This document shows positions 10,001 to 18,228 of a stretch of 64,000 nt of DNA, one piece after another. Within the stretch, counting starts at the first letter, position 1, and each line of letters opens with the position of its first letter. This DNA comes from CBDDKS01 sp965230335. Its GTDB lineage: Bacteria > Pseudomonadota > Gammaproteobacteria > Enterobacterales > Kangiellaceae. The stretch lies in assembly GCA_965230335.1 (NCBI GenBank), contig CBDDKS010000006.1, forward strand, positions 620,001 to 684,000, in the 5' to 3' direction. The notes below the pieces were generated by a model. It had not been told where the DNA came from. It worked only from the letters and a program-made list of their open reading frames with translations, and did not search any database. The translations under genes and the position numbers were made by a program.

Positions 10001-13000
10001 CCAGACTTTGATGAAAGTAACTGTAATTTTTCATTGCAGGAAGCCAGTTAGCATTTAAACTTTCAAAAGCATAAATTTCATTATTTCCTGTAGCAATGAT
10101 TTCACCTTGTCCGTCATTATCAATATCAACAAATAAAGGCACACTAAGGCTAGATACAATACCGGGTGGTGTTATTTTGTGTGAGAGTTTTCCGGATAAT
10201 CCTGAAATCACATCTAAACTATTTGTACCACTATACGTTAAAATATCCAAATAACCATCTGCATCAATATCAGCAACCGTTGCACCATTATCAACACTAC
10301 CACCCAGAGACCACAAAACCTGACCATGATTGTCATACATACTTTGGGTTATTCTTAAATAAATTTCAATTACATTATCATTATTAAAATCTGCTGTTAT
10401 TAAATGACCAGAATTCGCCACTCTTTCTTCCCATAACAAGCTGCCATCATCATCAATTAACTTGATATAGTTTCCAGTGTTATTCTGTTCACTGACTACA
10501 ATTTCTAATGGTAAATCTGCATCGAAATTACCATAAACAAAATGGGCTTTAAAAACTGAGCTGGCGGTCGTATTGGTTGGAATGGTCCATAACAGATTTC
10601 CTTGCCAATCCCGAACTTCATTGTAATAAATCACTTCTTTAAATCCATCTAGATTAAAATCAACCACAGACATATTGCCTCTGCCAATATTACTGATATT
10701 CCCTGGAGTATTAAACTGCCATAAAAGCTGACCTTGAGCATTAAATACCGACCCTGCAATGACCAATTCATAATTACCATCATTATCCAAATCTGCAGGA
10801 ATAATGGCATTATTCACTAAAGAGGTATGATTATTAACTGCCTGATTACTGATCCAGCGCTCTGTACCATCTGAATTTAAAGCAACCAGAAAACCATTGC
10901 TTTGCATAAAAATAAATTCTGCTGAATCATCATTATCCAGATTAATCAAAGCTCCTGTTGTTGTTCTATGTGCTGACAAATCAGAGCGTACCCAAATGAT
11001 CTTTCCTGATTGAGCATCAATAGCAGTCACTTCTCCAGCTGCATTGTCTGATGTAGCAATAATGACACTTTTATCATTCACATCTAATTGACCATCCTGA
11101 TTACTGTCAAACAAAGGACCCACTAAGACTCTTGGCTTTGAACGAGTATTTCCACGATTCATCCATTTGGTTTCAACCTCCAGATTTTCTAAAGGACTGG
11201 TTGATGCTCGACATGATGTTATTTGATTAATGGATGTACCCGGATGGGTCACATGAGTTGTCCATAAAAAACGTCCTGTGTTTTGATTAATAGTAGTCAT
11301 TGAAGCATCACCTTCACCTGAAACAAGGCGCCAGGTCAGTTGCTCATCTTCGTTGAAGTCCGTTGCATGCAAATCAATCGACATTGACAAGTCTTGGGTT
11401 GCAATAGGAATACTTCTTTGAGAAATATCAGGTGCCGTTGGAGGCAAGTCTACTTGTAATCGATAAGCCTGATCAGCCGTATTACCTACTGCATCAGTTA
11501 CCTGTAATGTCACTAAATAATTGTCATTATTTTGAGTCACAGGTGGCACCCAACTAATTAATCCGGTTGCACCATCGATAACCATATTCGTGGGTGACTC
11601 AAGTAAGGCATAACTTAACACATCGTTATCTGGATCAAATGCTGAAACCTGATATGCATAGTTATTATCTCCCAAACCAAACAGTACCGGTTTGGATTCA
11701 ATCACCGGTGATAAATTCGTTGTTCCTGTATAGGGTTGCCAATCTATAGTCAACACATCAGAAACATTCTGCACAGTGACTGTGATGACATCAGTTGATA
11801 CAACACCACGGGTATAACATGCCTCTGCAATACCTAAGCTATTGGTTAAATCTACCAACTCTTGGTTAAATTGCGGCTCTGTATTGTTAATTTGAAATTT
11901 AACTTGTGCCAATGAAAGTGGTTGACTTGCTACATCAAACACTTCGACATTTAAACAAAGTTCATTACCAACTTCCGGACTCGTCGATGGACTATTTAAA
12001 GTGATTTGTTGCGGTGTTTGTCCACTGGAAAAACCCAGTCCTCCGGTATAACCATAGGATTCAAAAGAATCAAAACCATAAATATAGAGTCCAAAAGGTG
12101 CATTAGCCGTAGCTGTGTGCAGACCAATACCCACTTCTATTTGTGCTCCCCAATATTCTGTACCAGGGATATTTTGCCAAAGATTACTATCAACCAATGT
12201 ACCATCTAACCGAACACTGTTGATCACACTGATATGAGCAATCATATTAATAAAGTTTCGTGGAAAACCTTGTGCCGGTGTTGTGACTAAATAACGACTG
12301 ACAAACTGCTCTTCTGAAGGCACGCCCAACATAAAGGGATCTGCCTCAAGGCCAGTTAATGCAAAATCAAATGATTGACTATTGGAAAACTGCATCACCT
12401 GAATGGGTTTATCTGCTTGTATTTTGCTTGGGGAGTCCAGTAATGTTTGATAAAACTCGCCAGCCTGTAAGCTAGTGACATTTCTATTATTGACGGTTAA
12501 TAACGTATTATCTTCAACCGCATAAACCCTTACCGTATCCCCTTTTTGACGCAATGCTAAAGGCATCGTGTAATAGGTCGCACCTAAGCTATGAATAGGG
12601 GTTAGCTGCTCAATCAAATGATCACAGGCACTTCCTGTAGCAATTGCTGTACATCGATTACCCGAAAATACTGCTACTGGTTTATCAGACTCTACATGTG
12701 TTCCTGATAAATCATTAAGTGCACCACTACCAAAAACTTGATAAGTTTGCCCTTGGTTTAAAGTAATTGTGTAAGGCTGCTTTGTTTCTCTTGTCACTAT
12801 ACCATCGAAAAATGGAATAGAAGGCGTTATCTGAACCTGTGTATTATCTTCTGTTGCTACAACACTAAATAATGAACCGACACTATTTACAGATTGTGCA
12901 TAAGTTGCCACAGAATAATGTGTACCTAATGCAGGTGTTGGAAACACAATACCTGCATCAGTAGAATCTTTTAATTTATTCAATAAATACACAGATACTG

Positions 13001-15503
13001 GATGCTCAGAAGTAATATGGATACCTGCATCTTGCATTCCAAGTATTAGGGTTCTCGTTAAGTCTTTATCACTTAAACTAATGGTTAATACTTCACCACC
13101 ATTGACCACATAATTATCAGAAAAAGAAAACCCCGGACTTTCTATCGTAATATTAGAGGTATTCTCGCTGGCAATATAAATAAGATAATCATCAGGATTA
13201 CTTAAGTTAGTATTAAACATAAACCAAAAGTCTGTTCCTTGATTGGTAATTTCTGGTAGAGGTGGCGTAACAAAAACATTAAAGCTCTGTAAAGCTTCCG
13301 CTCCAAATATATCACTGACTTGAATACTGATCGCAAACTCACCTTGAGTATTGGGTGTCCATTGTATCTCTCCTGTTGCTGAATCTATTGTCATACCAGA
13401 AGGTGCAGTAGCCAAGGCATAGGTCAATACATCACCATCAGGGTCGTTAGCCACAACCTGATAACGATATAACGTATTTTCACTGGCTGTGATGACTGGA
13501 TTACTGGTAATCACAGGGGCTTGATTTTCTGGTCCCACTTCTACAGTCACTGTCGCTTCATTAGAATCCACAAAACCATCATTCGCAATAAACTTAAAGG
13601 TATCTGTACCTGTAAACCCACTATTGGGCGTATAAGTGACATCCGGTGCTGTACCACTTAAGGTTCCATTGGCAGGTTCCTGTGTCACTCGATAAGTTAA
13701 TACATTGTTATCCAAATCATTGGCTGTTAATTGAATAGCAACTGCAATATTAGAAGGTGTATTGACGGTTTGTATATCAGCCTGTGGTGGACGATTGGGT
13801 GCTGACAAATTAATGTTGATATTCGCAACGGCTGAATCCAATGCTCCATCATTGGCTATAAAGGTAAAAGTATCCGTTCCCACAAAATCATCTTGTGGTG
13901 TGTAAGTGATATTAGGTGGTGTGCCGGATAATGTGCCACTGGATGGTTGTGCAACAATAGAATAAGTGAGTGCATCGCCATCAATATCACTGCCTGTTAA
14001 TGTTATGGATAACGTTTCTGTATTGAGTATGGAAAAAGTTTGTAGGTTAGCAACTGGTGCATCATTGGCAGAATTCACGGTGATAGCAATCGTGGCGATA
14101 TTAGAATCGACACTGCCATCATTGGCTGTAAACGTAAAACTGTCACTGCCATTAAAATTCGTATTCGGTGTATAAGTTAAGTTAGGTGCTGTACCACTGA
14201 GGGTTCCATTTTGGGGTTGTGTGGTTACAACATAAGTTAACGCATCACCATCCACATCACTCCCTGTTAAGACAATCGATAAAGACTCATCTTCATTGAC
14301 TGATACACTTTGGGTATTAGCAACTGGCGCATCATTGACGGGATTCACGGTGATAGCAATCGTGGCGACATTAGAATCGACACTGCCATCATTGGCTGTA
14401 AACGTAAAACTGTCACTGCCATTAAAATTCGTATTCGGTGTGTAGGTTAAGTTAGGTGCTGTACCATTGAGGGTTCCATTCTGGGGTTGGGCGGTTACAG
14501 CATAAGTTAACGCATCGCCATCCACATCATTCGCTGTTAATACAATCGATAAAAATTCACCTTCATTCGTTGCAATACTTTGATTATCCGCTATTGGTGC
14601 CTCATTGGTATTAGCCGGTAAAACTTCTATCGTAACAACAGCCGTATTTGAACTTTCTGTACCATTATCTACTATGTAACCATAAGTATCCGTACCTACA
14701 AACCCATCATTGGGCGTATATATTCTGTTTTTTGATCCTGGTGTGCCACTTAACGTACCATTTTTGGGTGGAAAATATACATCATATGTCAATTCTAAAC
14801 CTTGGGGATCGGTTGCATTGAATTCGATATCAATCGCTGTATTTTGTAAAGTTTCAACACTGACATCCTCTGCAACAGGTGGTAATACACTTGAACCATC
14901 ATCCTCTAAACCACAATCGGTATATCCTTTAAACTGAAAAGAGATTCGGACTTTATCATTTTGATGCTGATTTGATGAACCATTATTACCTTTTCCTTTT
15001 AACTCTAATGCTGTCAATTGTACGCGGGCAAACCAAGCTAATTCCATATAATCTTTTCCTTGATGTTTCTGAACATTTAACCATAAGGGTATAGCTACCT
15101 CTTGTCCTACCAACCCTTCAACCACTTCCTCAAGCTGACTACTTGATTTCACGCCTGGTACTAATCGTAACCAATGTCCAAATTGTAATGGAACTGCTTC
15201 TACAGCACCCAAAGGAATAACACTTATCGTATCTGAAGGAGAAAAACTATTCACCAACGATGGTGTATCTGACTTATTTAGCCAGGAAACCCAACTAAAG
15301 GCTGAATGTTGATTTGGATAATTATTTTGTTGGTTAAATAATAAAGGAATATCAGTAAATGCCTGATCAACTTCTGCAGTGTCAAACAATGCCAATGGCA
15401 TAGCTATTGGATAAATTTGACACTCATTATCTTGAGTCTGAGCAAACACGTGAGAAATAGAAAATGCAAAGAAAAATAAACACAATGAAAAATATCGAGT
15501 CAT
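3507..15503 (-). CDS. Giant secreted cadherin/IgGFc/YD-repeat (RHS) protein with C-terminal toxin tip
   Basis: The protein has 3998 residues. Seen in order: a Sec signal peptide (first 21 residues, cleaved near HVFA-QT); five to six cadherin-like repeats (about 205-730) ending in putative-Ig repeats; an IgGFc-binding-type region (about 750-1170, starting near TDFWFMFN); FG-GAP/PQQ-like repeats rich in DxDxDG (about 1460-1830); a CARDB-like domain (about 1865-1960); more putative-Ig repeats (about 1990-2330); a long YD/RHS repeat shell (about 2545-3800) ending in the RHS core signature RARYYNQATGRFTQMD and DPTGNF; then a 192-residue tip. The RHS shell normally encloses and releases the tip. 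There is no PAAR, VgrG or type VI neighbour, so export is probably Sec-dependent with surface display. It may be an antibacterial or host-directed polymorphic toxin. Confidence 0.93.
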   Translation of the reverse strand: MTRYFSLCLFFFAFSISHVFAQTQDNECQIYPIAMPLALFDTAEVDQAFTDIPLLFNQQNNYPNQHSAFSWVSWLNKSDTPSLVNSFSPSDTISVIPLGAVEAVPLQFGHWLRLVPGVKSSSQLEEVVEGLVGQEVAIPLWLNVQKHQGKDYMELAWFARVQLTALELKGKGNNGSSNQHQNDKVRISFQFKGYTDCGLEDDGSSVLPPVAEDVSVETLQNTAIDIEFNATDPQGLELTYDVYFPPKNGTLSGTPGSKNRIYTPNDGFVGTDTYGYIVDNGTESSNTAVVTIEVLPANTNEAPIADNQSIATNEGEFLSIVLTANDVDGDALTYAVTAQPQNGTLNGTAPNLTYTPNTNFNGSDSFTFTANDGSVDSNVATIAITVNPVNDAPVANTQSVSVNEDESLSIVLTGSDVDGDALTYVVTTQPQNGTLSGTAPNLTYTPNTNFNGSDSFTFTANDGSVDSNIATIAITVNSANDAPVANLQTFSILNTETLSITLTGSDIDGDALTYSIVAQPSSGTLSGTPPNITYTPQDDFVGTDTFTFIANDGALDSAVANININLSAPNRPPQADIQTVNTPSNIAVAIQLTANDLDNNVLTYRVTQEPANGTLSGTAPDVTYTPNSGFTGTDTFKFIANDGFVDSNEATVTVEVGPENQAPVITSNPVITASENTLYRYQVVANDPDGDVLTYALATAPSGMTIDSATGEIQWTPNTQGEFAISIQVSDIFGAEALQSFNVFVTPPLPEITNQGTDFWFMFNTNLSNPDDYLIYIASENTSNITIESPGFSFSDNYVVNGGEVLTISLSDKDLTRTLILGMQDAGIHITSEHPVSVYLLNKLKDSTDAGIVFPTPALGTHYSVATYAQSVNSVGSLFSVVATEDNTQVQITPSIPFFDGIVTRETKQPYTITLNQGQTYQVFGSGALNDLSGTHVESDKPVAVFSGNRCTAIATGSACDHLIEQLTPIHSLGATYYTMPLALRQKGDTVRVYAVEDNTLLTVNNRNVTSLQAGEFYQTLLDSPSKIQADKPIQVMQFSNSQSFDFALTGLEADPFMLGVPSEEQFVSRYLVTTPAQGFPRNFINMIAHISVINSVRLDGTLVDSNLWQNIPGTEYWGAQIEVGIGLHTATANAPFGLYIYGFDSFESYGYTGGLGFSSGQTPQQITLNSPSTSPEVGNELCLNVEVFDVASQPLSLAQVKFQINNTEPQFNQELVDLTNSLGIAEACYTRGVVSTDVITVTVQNVSDVLTIDWQPYTGTTNLSPVIESKPVLFGLGDNNYAYQVSAFDPDNDVLSYALLESPTNMVIDGATGLISWVPPVTQNNDNYLVTLQVTDAVGNTADQAYRLQVDLPPTAPDISQRSIPIATQDLSMSIDLHATDFNEDEQLTWRLVSGEGDASMTTINQNTGRFLWTTHVTHPGTSINQITSCRASTSPLENLEVETKWMNRGNTRSKPRVLVGPLFDSNQDGQLDVNDKSVIIATSDNAAGEVTAIDAQSGKIIWVRSDLSAHRTTTGALINLDNDDSAEFIFMQSNGFLVALNSDGTERWISNQAVNNHTSLVNNAIIPADLDNDGNYELVIAGSVFNAQGQLLWQFNTPGNISNIGRGNMSVVDFNLDGFKEVIYYNEVRDWQGNLLWTIPTNTTASSVFKAHFVYGNFDADLPLEIVVSEQNNTGNYIKLIDDDGSLLWEERVANSGHLITADFNNDNVIEIYLRITQSMYDNHGQVLWSLGGSVDNGATVADIDADGYLDILTYSGTNSLDVISGLSGKLSHKITPPGIVSSLSVPLFVDIDNDGQGEIIATGNNEIYAFESLNANWLPAMKNYSYFHQSLGQVDEQLRLTNHYIASVGQTAEVANQTLPSGRLGDLVISAVKADFDGQSYQVEVLVANRGTASIASGNIVEIYKNDPTVADNKLGEMVLNEFPVIRQTQSYFLSVNDPNDLGDEIFAVIKPSPQLEECSTVNNMTSARTMVIEVTDNDGLTDVESWSIGAREAVASPRITSSFVSTATVGQLYRYQVIAEDDNSTDELRYYFIRAPYGMSINSVTGEIQWTPQAEQSGSTFIEVSAIDLSGRSAIQRFTINIAPSGTQNNAPQITSQPLVFATLNQPYRYDVQANDPDGDDILFALTSAPVDMSIHRFTGEIQWLPTSLGTETIVVAVTDTQGATTEQTYQLEVSSNSVPVISSQPVFNAVVNIPYQYQVVASDADGDVLTYSLQTAPTGMTVSNDGLITWIPGNVQTADVILRVSDASGFAEQSWQINVQATQPNSLPVITSTPNTITKANQIYQYQLVATDADGDTLSYQLVDAPTGMMISNDGLIEWAPTSEQTVPVTVRVADALGFVEQGWSLQVLSDTVVLSADLVVTPEFVNEGDTVSVTVTPMNAVAPFTVTATLDGNPIPLDSNFEAQITASGIGEHIVEATVVDQFESFVISDIFRVRDPNDPAPVVSIASPLTDSVITTPTPITVSVSDSNLTNWRLFRKEAGSPPDEFVLLTEGTTNLTDNTIATLDPTLMLNGQYTLILQATDINGQISEDSVTVTLDGEMKVSHFSVSFEDLNIPMAGLPISIIRTYDTRRSHEDLDFGFGWTVDYQNVRVHESRTPGFGWALNQFASGPLGVLVDFCVQAAGKNQVTVTLPDGDVLEFAAKASPECNQAVAVLDVNLVFEAVDSDNGATLEALDNNFGRLINGSLADPTNPGVPINPQRYKLTTAEGRELILDQGFTIREIKEPEGGNTLTFGEDGIIHSAGESVTFVRDAAGRITKVIAPDATELTYEYDVNGDLIAFTDQVGNRTTYTYLTNPNLPPHYLENIIDPRGIQVARNEYDNDGRLIATIDADGNRIEYTHDISGRVETIKDRNGNPTTYVYNDRGDVLSQTNAEGETTLHTYDAVGHELTRTNALGHTTTWTVDRLGNQLTETDPLGHVTTDTYGGFNQFETSTDEIGNRVISNFYLNNTIGGALISAGPLGQITDALGNVTVLNYDSQTGELSRITDAEGQTTINEYNSKGFQTAMIDAEGVRTDYVVDDMGRRLSETTTRTDSQGNLQTETTSFVYDAKGRLTQTTDAEGNITRTEYNGIDKESAVIDALGRRTEMEYDARGNLVLTRYPDGTTETMVYDAENNLIQETDRLGRVTKMVYDKVNRLVETILPDSTPADDTDNPRSSMEYDVAGRVIAEIDERNLRTEFGYDAADRRTLVRDALGQETQSEYDPRGLRTAMVDARGHRMQFIFDAKSRLVETIYPDITLKTLSTYDKVDRRIAETDQAGIETRYEYDKLGRLTKVIDALNQETSFTYDEQGNKLTQTDAEGRTTRWSYDNLGRVLTRTLPLGQVESFTYDAVGNMLTKTDFNGDVTTYTYDVNDRMVRIDYGKDNSFETFTYDAVGNRLSATNSQGSWTYVYDELNRLIEETKPSGEVLAYQYDANSNKTQLTIRYANGNIRTESMTYDVLNRLETVTDADGRITRYTYDAVGNRSQVEHSNGNKTDYVYDSLNRLTQIQEKRADDSVYQQFDYSLHPTGRRTQITELNGRTSSYTYDNLYRLTGESIVDSLNGDHTASYQYDKVGNRIFSTINGVSTAYTYDANDRLTQAGGEIYTYDAMGNTLTKSIDADFTTYTYNAKQQLTTAEITQGGTTTNASYQYNIDGIRNQKTDDGTVIHFLIDTNQQYAQVVAESDATQQIQVEYLFGDDLLSQKRNNSVFHYHYDGLGSTRLLTNTSGIVTDNYYYDAFGSLLAQFGSTENAYLYTGEQFDSTLDQYYLRARYYNQATGRFTQMDTWMGVNSDPVTLHKYLYANVDPVNMIDPTGNFADLGGLSIAQNQQSTLVTTATISTTRYLIRFSTKLMLSLGAVIPSQISVSTTALAEARKELETKMELEAAKNGRRKTDLVYHYTAFPDARQIFSDQCIDASNEFKHPVDHKFRPSGAYATDIPPWVVMTQKDLESKLFAFPRGRNLDGFVAIDKKGFRHIGGGIPEWYKPGRVGICVGVKAIMFGANLMRAN
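14050..14589 (-). repeat. Tandem 270-bp repeat within cadherin-like region
   Basis: Two consecutive 270-base units (about 14050-14319 and 14320-14589) encode nearly identical 90-residue cadherin-like repeats, each with VDGDALTY, NLTYTPNTNFNGSDSFTFTANDGS and a trailing VAP/VAN. The first 200 bases are almost identical at nucleotide level, showing a recent duplication or gene conversion inside the giant gene. Confidence 0.85.
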
Positions 15504-15671
15504 ACCATTACCTAACCGAAATGAATAAAAATTAAGTCAATTTATTTTGATGTTTTTTCCAGCCGTTTTTAATAACCTATCAGCTTTGGCTTCTCTTATC
15601 TGCTGCTTCAACAATATCTATCACTTTATCAATATCTATCGCTTCAACAATCAGAATAACTTCAACAGCCC

Positions 15672-15686
15672 AGACCAGCTTGGTCT
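15672..15686. repeat. Short perfect inverted repeat between RHS gene and tRNA
   Basis: AGACCA-GCT-TGGTCT is a perfect six-base-pair hairpin or operator-like palindrome. The rest of 15504-15801 has only short direct repeats (AATATCTATC twice, 18 bases apart near 15613 and 15631) and no gene I can support. Confidence 0.35.
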
Positions 15687-15801
15687 AACATCCTGCAAAA
15701 ATGCGTCATTGACCATGTATTAAATACAAGAGAATCTCATTATATTGATATTTTTTAGAATTGCAATCCATTTTTTAGAACTTATTTTTAATCTCACTAA
15801 T

Positions 15802-15878
<77 letters not shown>

Positions 15879-16045
15879 TCCATAAAAACTCTTGAAATGA
15901 ATAAATAAACTGACTTTGCTCGTCACAATGCTGATTTCCATATTAAATTTTAATGCTTTTACCCGAGACACATCTTTTTGCTCGTGCCAAACTAAGGAGG
16001 CGCGTATAATACGCAGATGACAAACGTATTGCAAGTCTAGTCTGC

Positions 16046-18199
16046 ATGCCATTTTTTATTGCCACCTCCCCGAAGGGATTTGAATACCTGCTCGTTGATG
16101 AATTGATTGCCCTGGGCGCTACATCTGCTCATGAAGGGTTAACCCAGGTTTCTTTCGAATCCAGCTGGGAAACCTTATACTCTATCTGTCTCTGGACTCG
16201 CCTGGCCAACAGGATTCTCTATCCTATTGAAACCTTCGAGTGTGAGGACAATACAGTATTGTATGAAAAGGTTAAAACCATAGAGTGGGATTGTCATTTT
16301 TCAGCTGAAGATTCTTTTGCCGTTGATTTTGTTTCCCGGAAATCCAATATTCAACATCAACAATTTGGTGCGCAACGCATTAAAGATGCCATTGTGGATT
16401 ACTTCCGTGAGACTTATCAGGCTCGGCCTCAGGTTGATTTAAATGAACCTTCTGTTCGACTACATTGCCGCATTAATAAAAATCAGGCAACACTATGTAT
16501 TGATTTATCCGGTACCAGCTTACACCAACGAGGTTACCGTCATTCTGCCAAACAGGCCCCCCTTAAAGAAAGTCTAGCGGCTGCGATCTTATATCGTGCC
16601 CAATGGCCACAAAAAGCCACTGAAGGTCAATGGCTGCTCGATCCTTTCTGCGGTTCAGGCACCATTGCTATCGAAGCCGCTTTAATGGCCAATCATATTG
16701 CCCCAGGACTTACACGTCATTATTGGGGGTTTAATGGCTGGAAACCTTTTCATCAACCCTTATGGCAAAAGGCTCTGGAATCTGCACAAGCCAAAAAAGC
16801 ATCGGCACTGGCTAACGCTCAGGTTCACATTTATGCCAGTGATATTCATCCGCAACAAGTTAAAGATGCACAACACTTTGCCAATCAGGCAGACGTTACC
16901 TCTTTTATTGAGTGGCAGGTTTCAGATTTTAAACAAAGACAGACCCCTGCAAATCATTCTCAAGGAGTTATTGTCACTAACCCACCTTACGGACAACGAT
17001 TAGAATCTGACGAAACAGTTACCAGGATATACAGCGACTTGGGGCAATGGCTCAAAACACAGTACACAGGGTGTCACGCTGCAATTTTATCATCGCAAAA
17101 AAGTCATGGTCATGCTTTAAATATTCGTGCACAAAAAATTTATCGCTTTCGTAATGGCACCATTGATTGTGAGTTACTTTGTCTTGATTTAAAAGAACAA
17201 CACTTTGTTGACTCATCAAAAACCATTTCACATAAAGCCTGGAATGAAGATTTAAATGATAACGCCATTATGCTGATGAATCGATTGAAAAAAAATCAAC
17301 AAGGACTCAAAAGCTATTTATCACAACATCATATTTCCTGTTATCGTTTATATGATGCTGATTTACCAGAATATGCCGCTGCAATTGATGTCTATGACGA
17401 TCACTGCCATATTCAGGAATATGCACCGCCAAAATCCGTAGATAAACATAAAGCCTTAAGACGCTTAAGAGATATTGAACGTATCGCATCCGGTGTACTC
17501 AATATTCCTAAAGAACACATTCATGTCAAAACCCGCCTGCAACAAAAAGGCTCTCAACAATATGAAAAATACGACCAACAACAACAGCGTTTTATTGTTC
17601 AAGAAGACCAGGCAAAATTTTATATTAATTTAACTGATTATTTGGATACCGGTTTATTTTTAGATCATCGAAAAACACGACAACTTCTACAAAACTGGAG
17701 CGAAAATAAACAACTTCTGAATTTGTTTTCTTATACAGGTACAGCAAGTGTACAAGCAGCACTCAAAGGCGCTATAACCACATCCGTCGATTTATCGAAT
17801 ACTTATCTGGAATGGATGTTGGATAATTTTGCACTCAATAATATTGATACAGACCATCACACGGCCATACGTGATAACGTCATGGATTGGCTACTCGATG
17901 CCCGTCATGATTATCAACATCATTTTGATGTTATTTTTATTGATCCTCCAACCTTTTCAAACTCAAAAAAAATGCAACAGGATTTTGACATCCAAAAAGA
18001 TCATATTGATTTAATTGAACGGGCTATTGCTTTACTGAAACCCACAGGCAAACTGATATTTTCAACCAACTTTAAAAAATTTAAATTTGAATACCAACCT
18101 CAAGGATCTATTCTCTGTAAAGACATCACTAAACTCACAACACCCAGAGATTTCATTAAAAAACCTCTACACAAAGCCTGGTTGATTGAGAAAAGTTAG
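16046..18199 (+). CDS. rlmL: Bifunctional 23S rRNA methyltransferase RlmKL (G2445 m2G / G2069 m7G)
   Basis: The 717-residue protein matches the fused gammaproteobacterial RlmKL. An N-terminal THUMP domain (about residues 45-155) is followed by the RlmL methyltransferase domain with DPFCGSGTIAIEAALMA (SAM site, about 195) and catalytic motif NPPYGQRL (about 312). The C-terminal RlmK half has NLFSYTGTASVQAALKGA (about 556) and FIDPPTFSNSKKM (about 632). It modifies 23S rRNA during 50S assembly. It is divergent from the tRNA gene upstream and convergent with the aminopeptidase downstream, with a 29-base gap. Confidence 0.97.
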   Translation: MPFFIATSPKGFEYLLVDELIALGATSAHEGLTQVSFESSWETLYSICLWTRLANRILYPIETFECEDNTVLYEKVKTIEWDCHFSAEDSFAVDFVSRKSNIQHQQFGAQRIKDAIVDYFRETYQARPQVDLNEPSVRLHCRINKNQATLCIDLSGTSLHQRGYRHSAKQAPLKESLAAAILYRAQWPQKATEGQWLLDPFCGSGTIAIEAALMANHIAPGLTRHYWGFNGWKPFHQPLWQKALESAQAKKASALANAQVHIYASDIHPQQVKDAQHFANQADVTSFIEWQVSDFKQRQTPANHSQGVIVTNPPYGQRLESDETVTRIYSDLGQWLKTQYTGCHAAILSSQKSHGHALNIRAQKIYRFRNGTIDCELLCLDLKEQHFVDSSKTISHKAWNEDLNDNAIMLMNRLKKNQQGLKSYLSQHHISCYRLYDADLPEYAAAIDVYDDHCHIQEYAPPKSVDKHKALRRLRDIERIASGVLNIPKEHIHVKTRLQQKGSQQYEKYDQQQQRFIVQEDQAKFYINLTDYLDTGLFLDHRKTRQLLQNWSENKQLLNLFSYTGTASVQAALKGAITTSVDLSNTYLEWMLDNFALNNIDTDHHTAIRDNVMDWLLDARHDYQHHFDVIFIDPPTFSNSKKMQQDFDIQKDHIDLIERAIALLKPTGKLIFSTNFKKFKFEYQPQGSILCKDITKLTTPRDFIKKPLHKAWLIEKS

Positions 18200-18228
18200 A
18201 GGCTGTAATAAAAGTGCAAACCTTCAAT

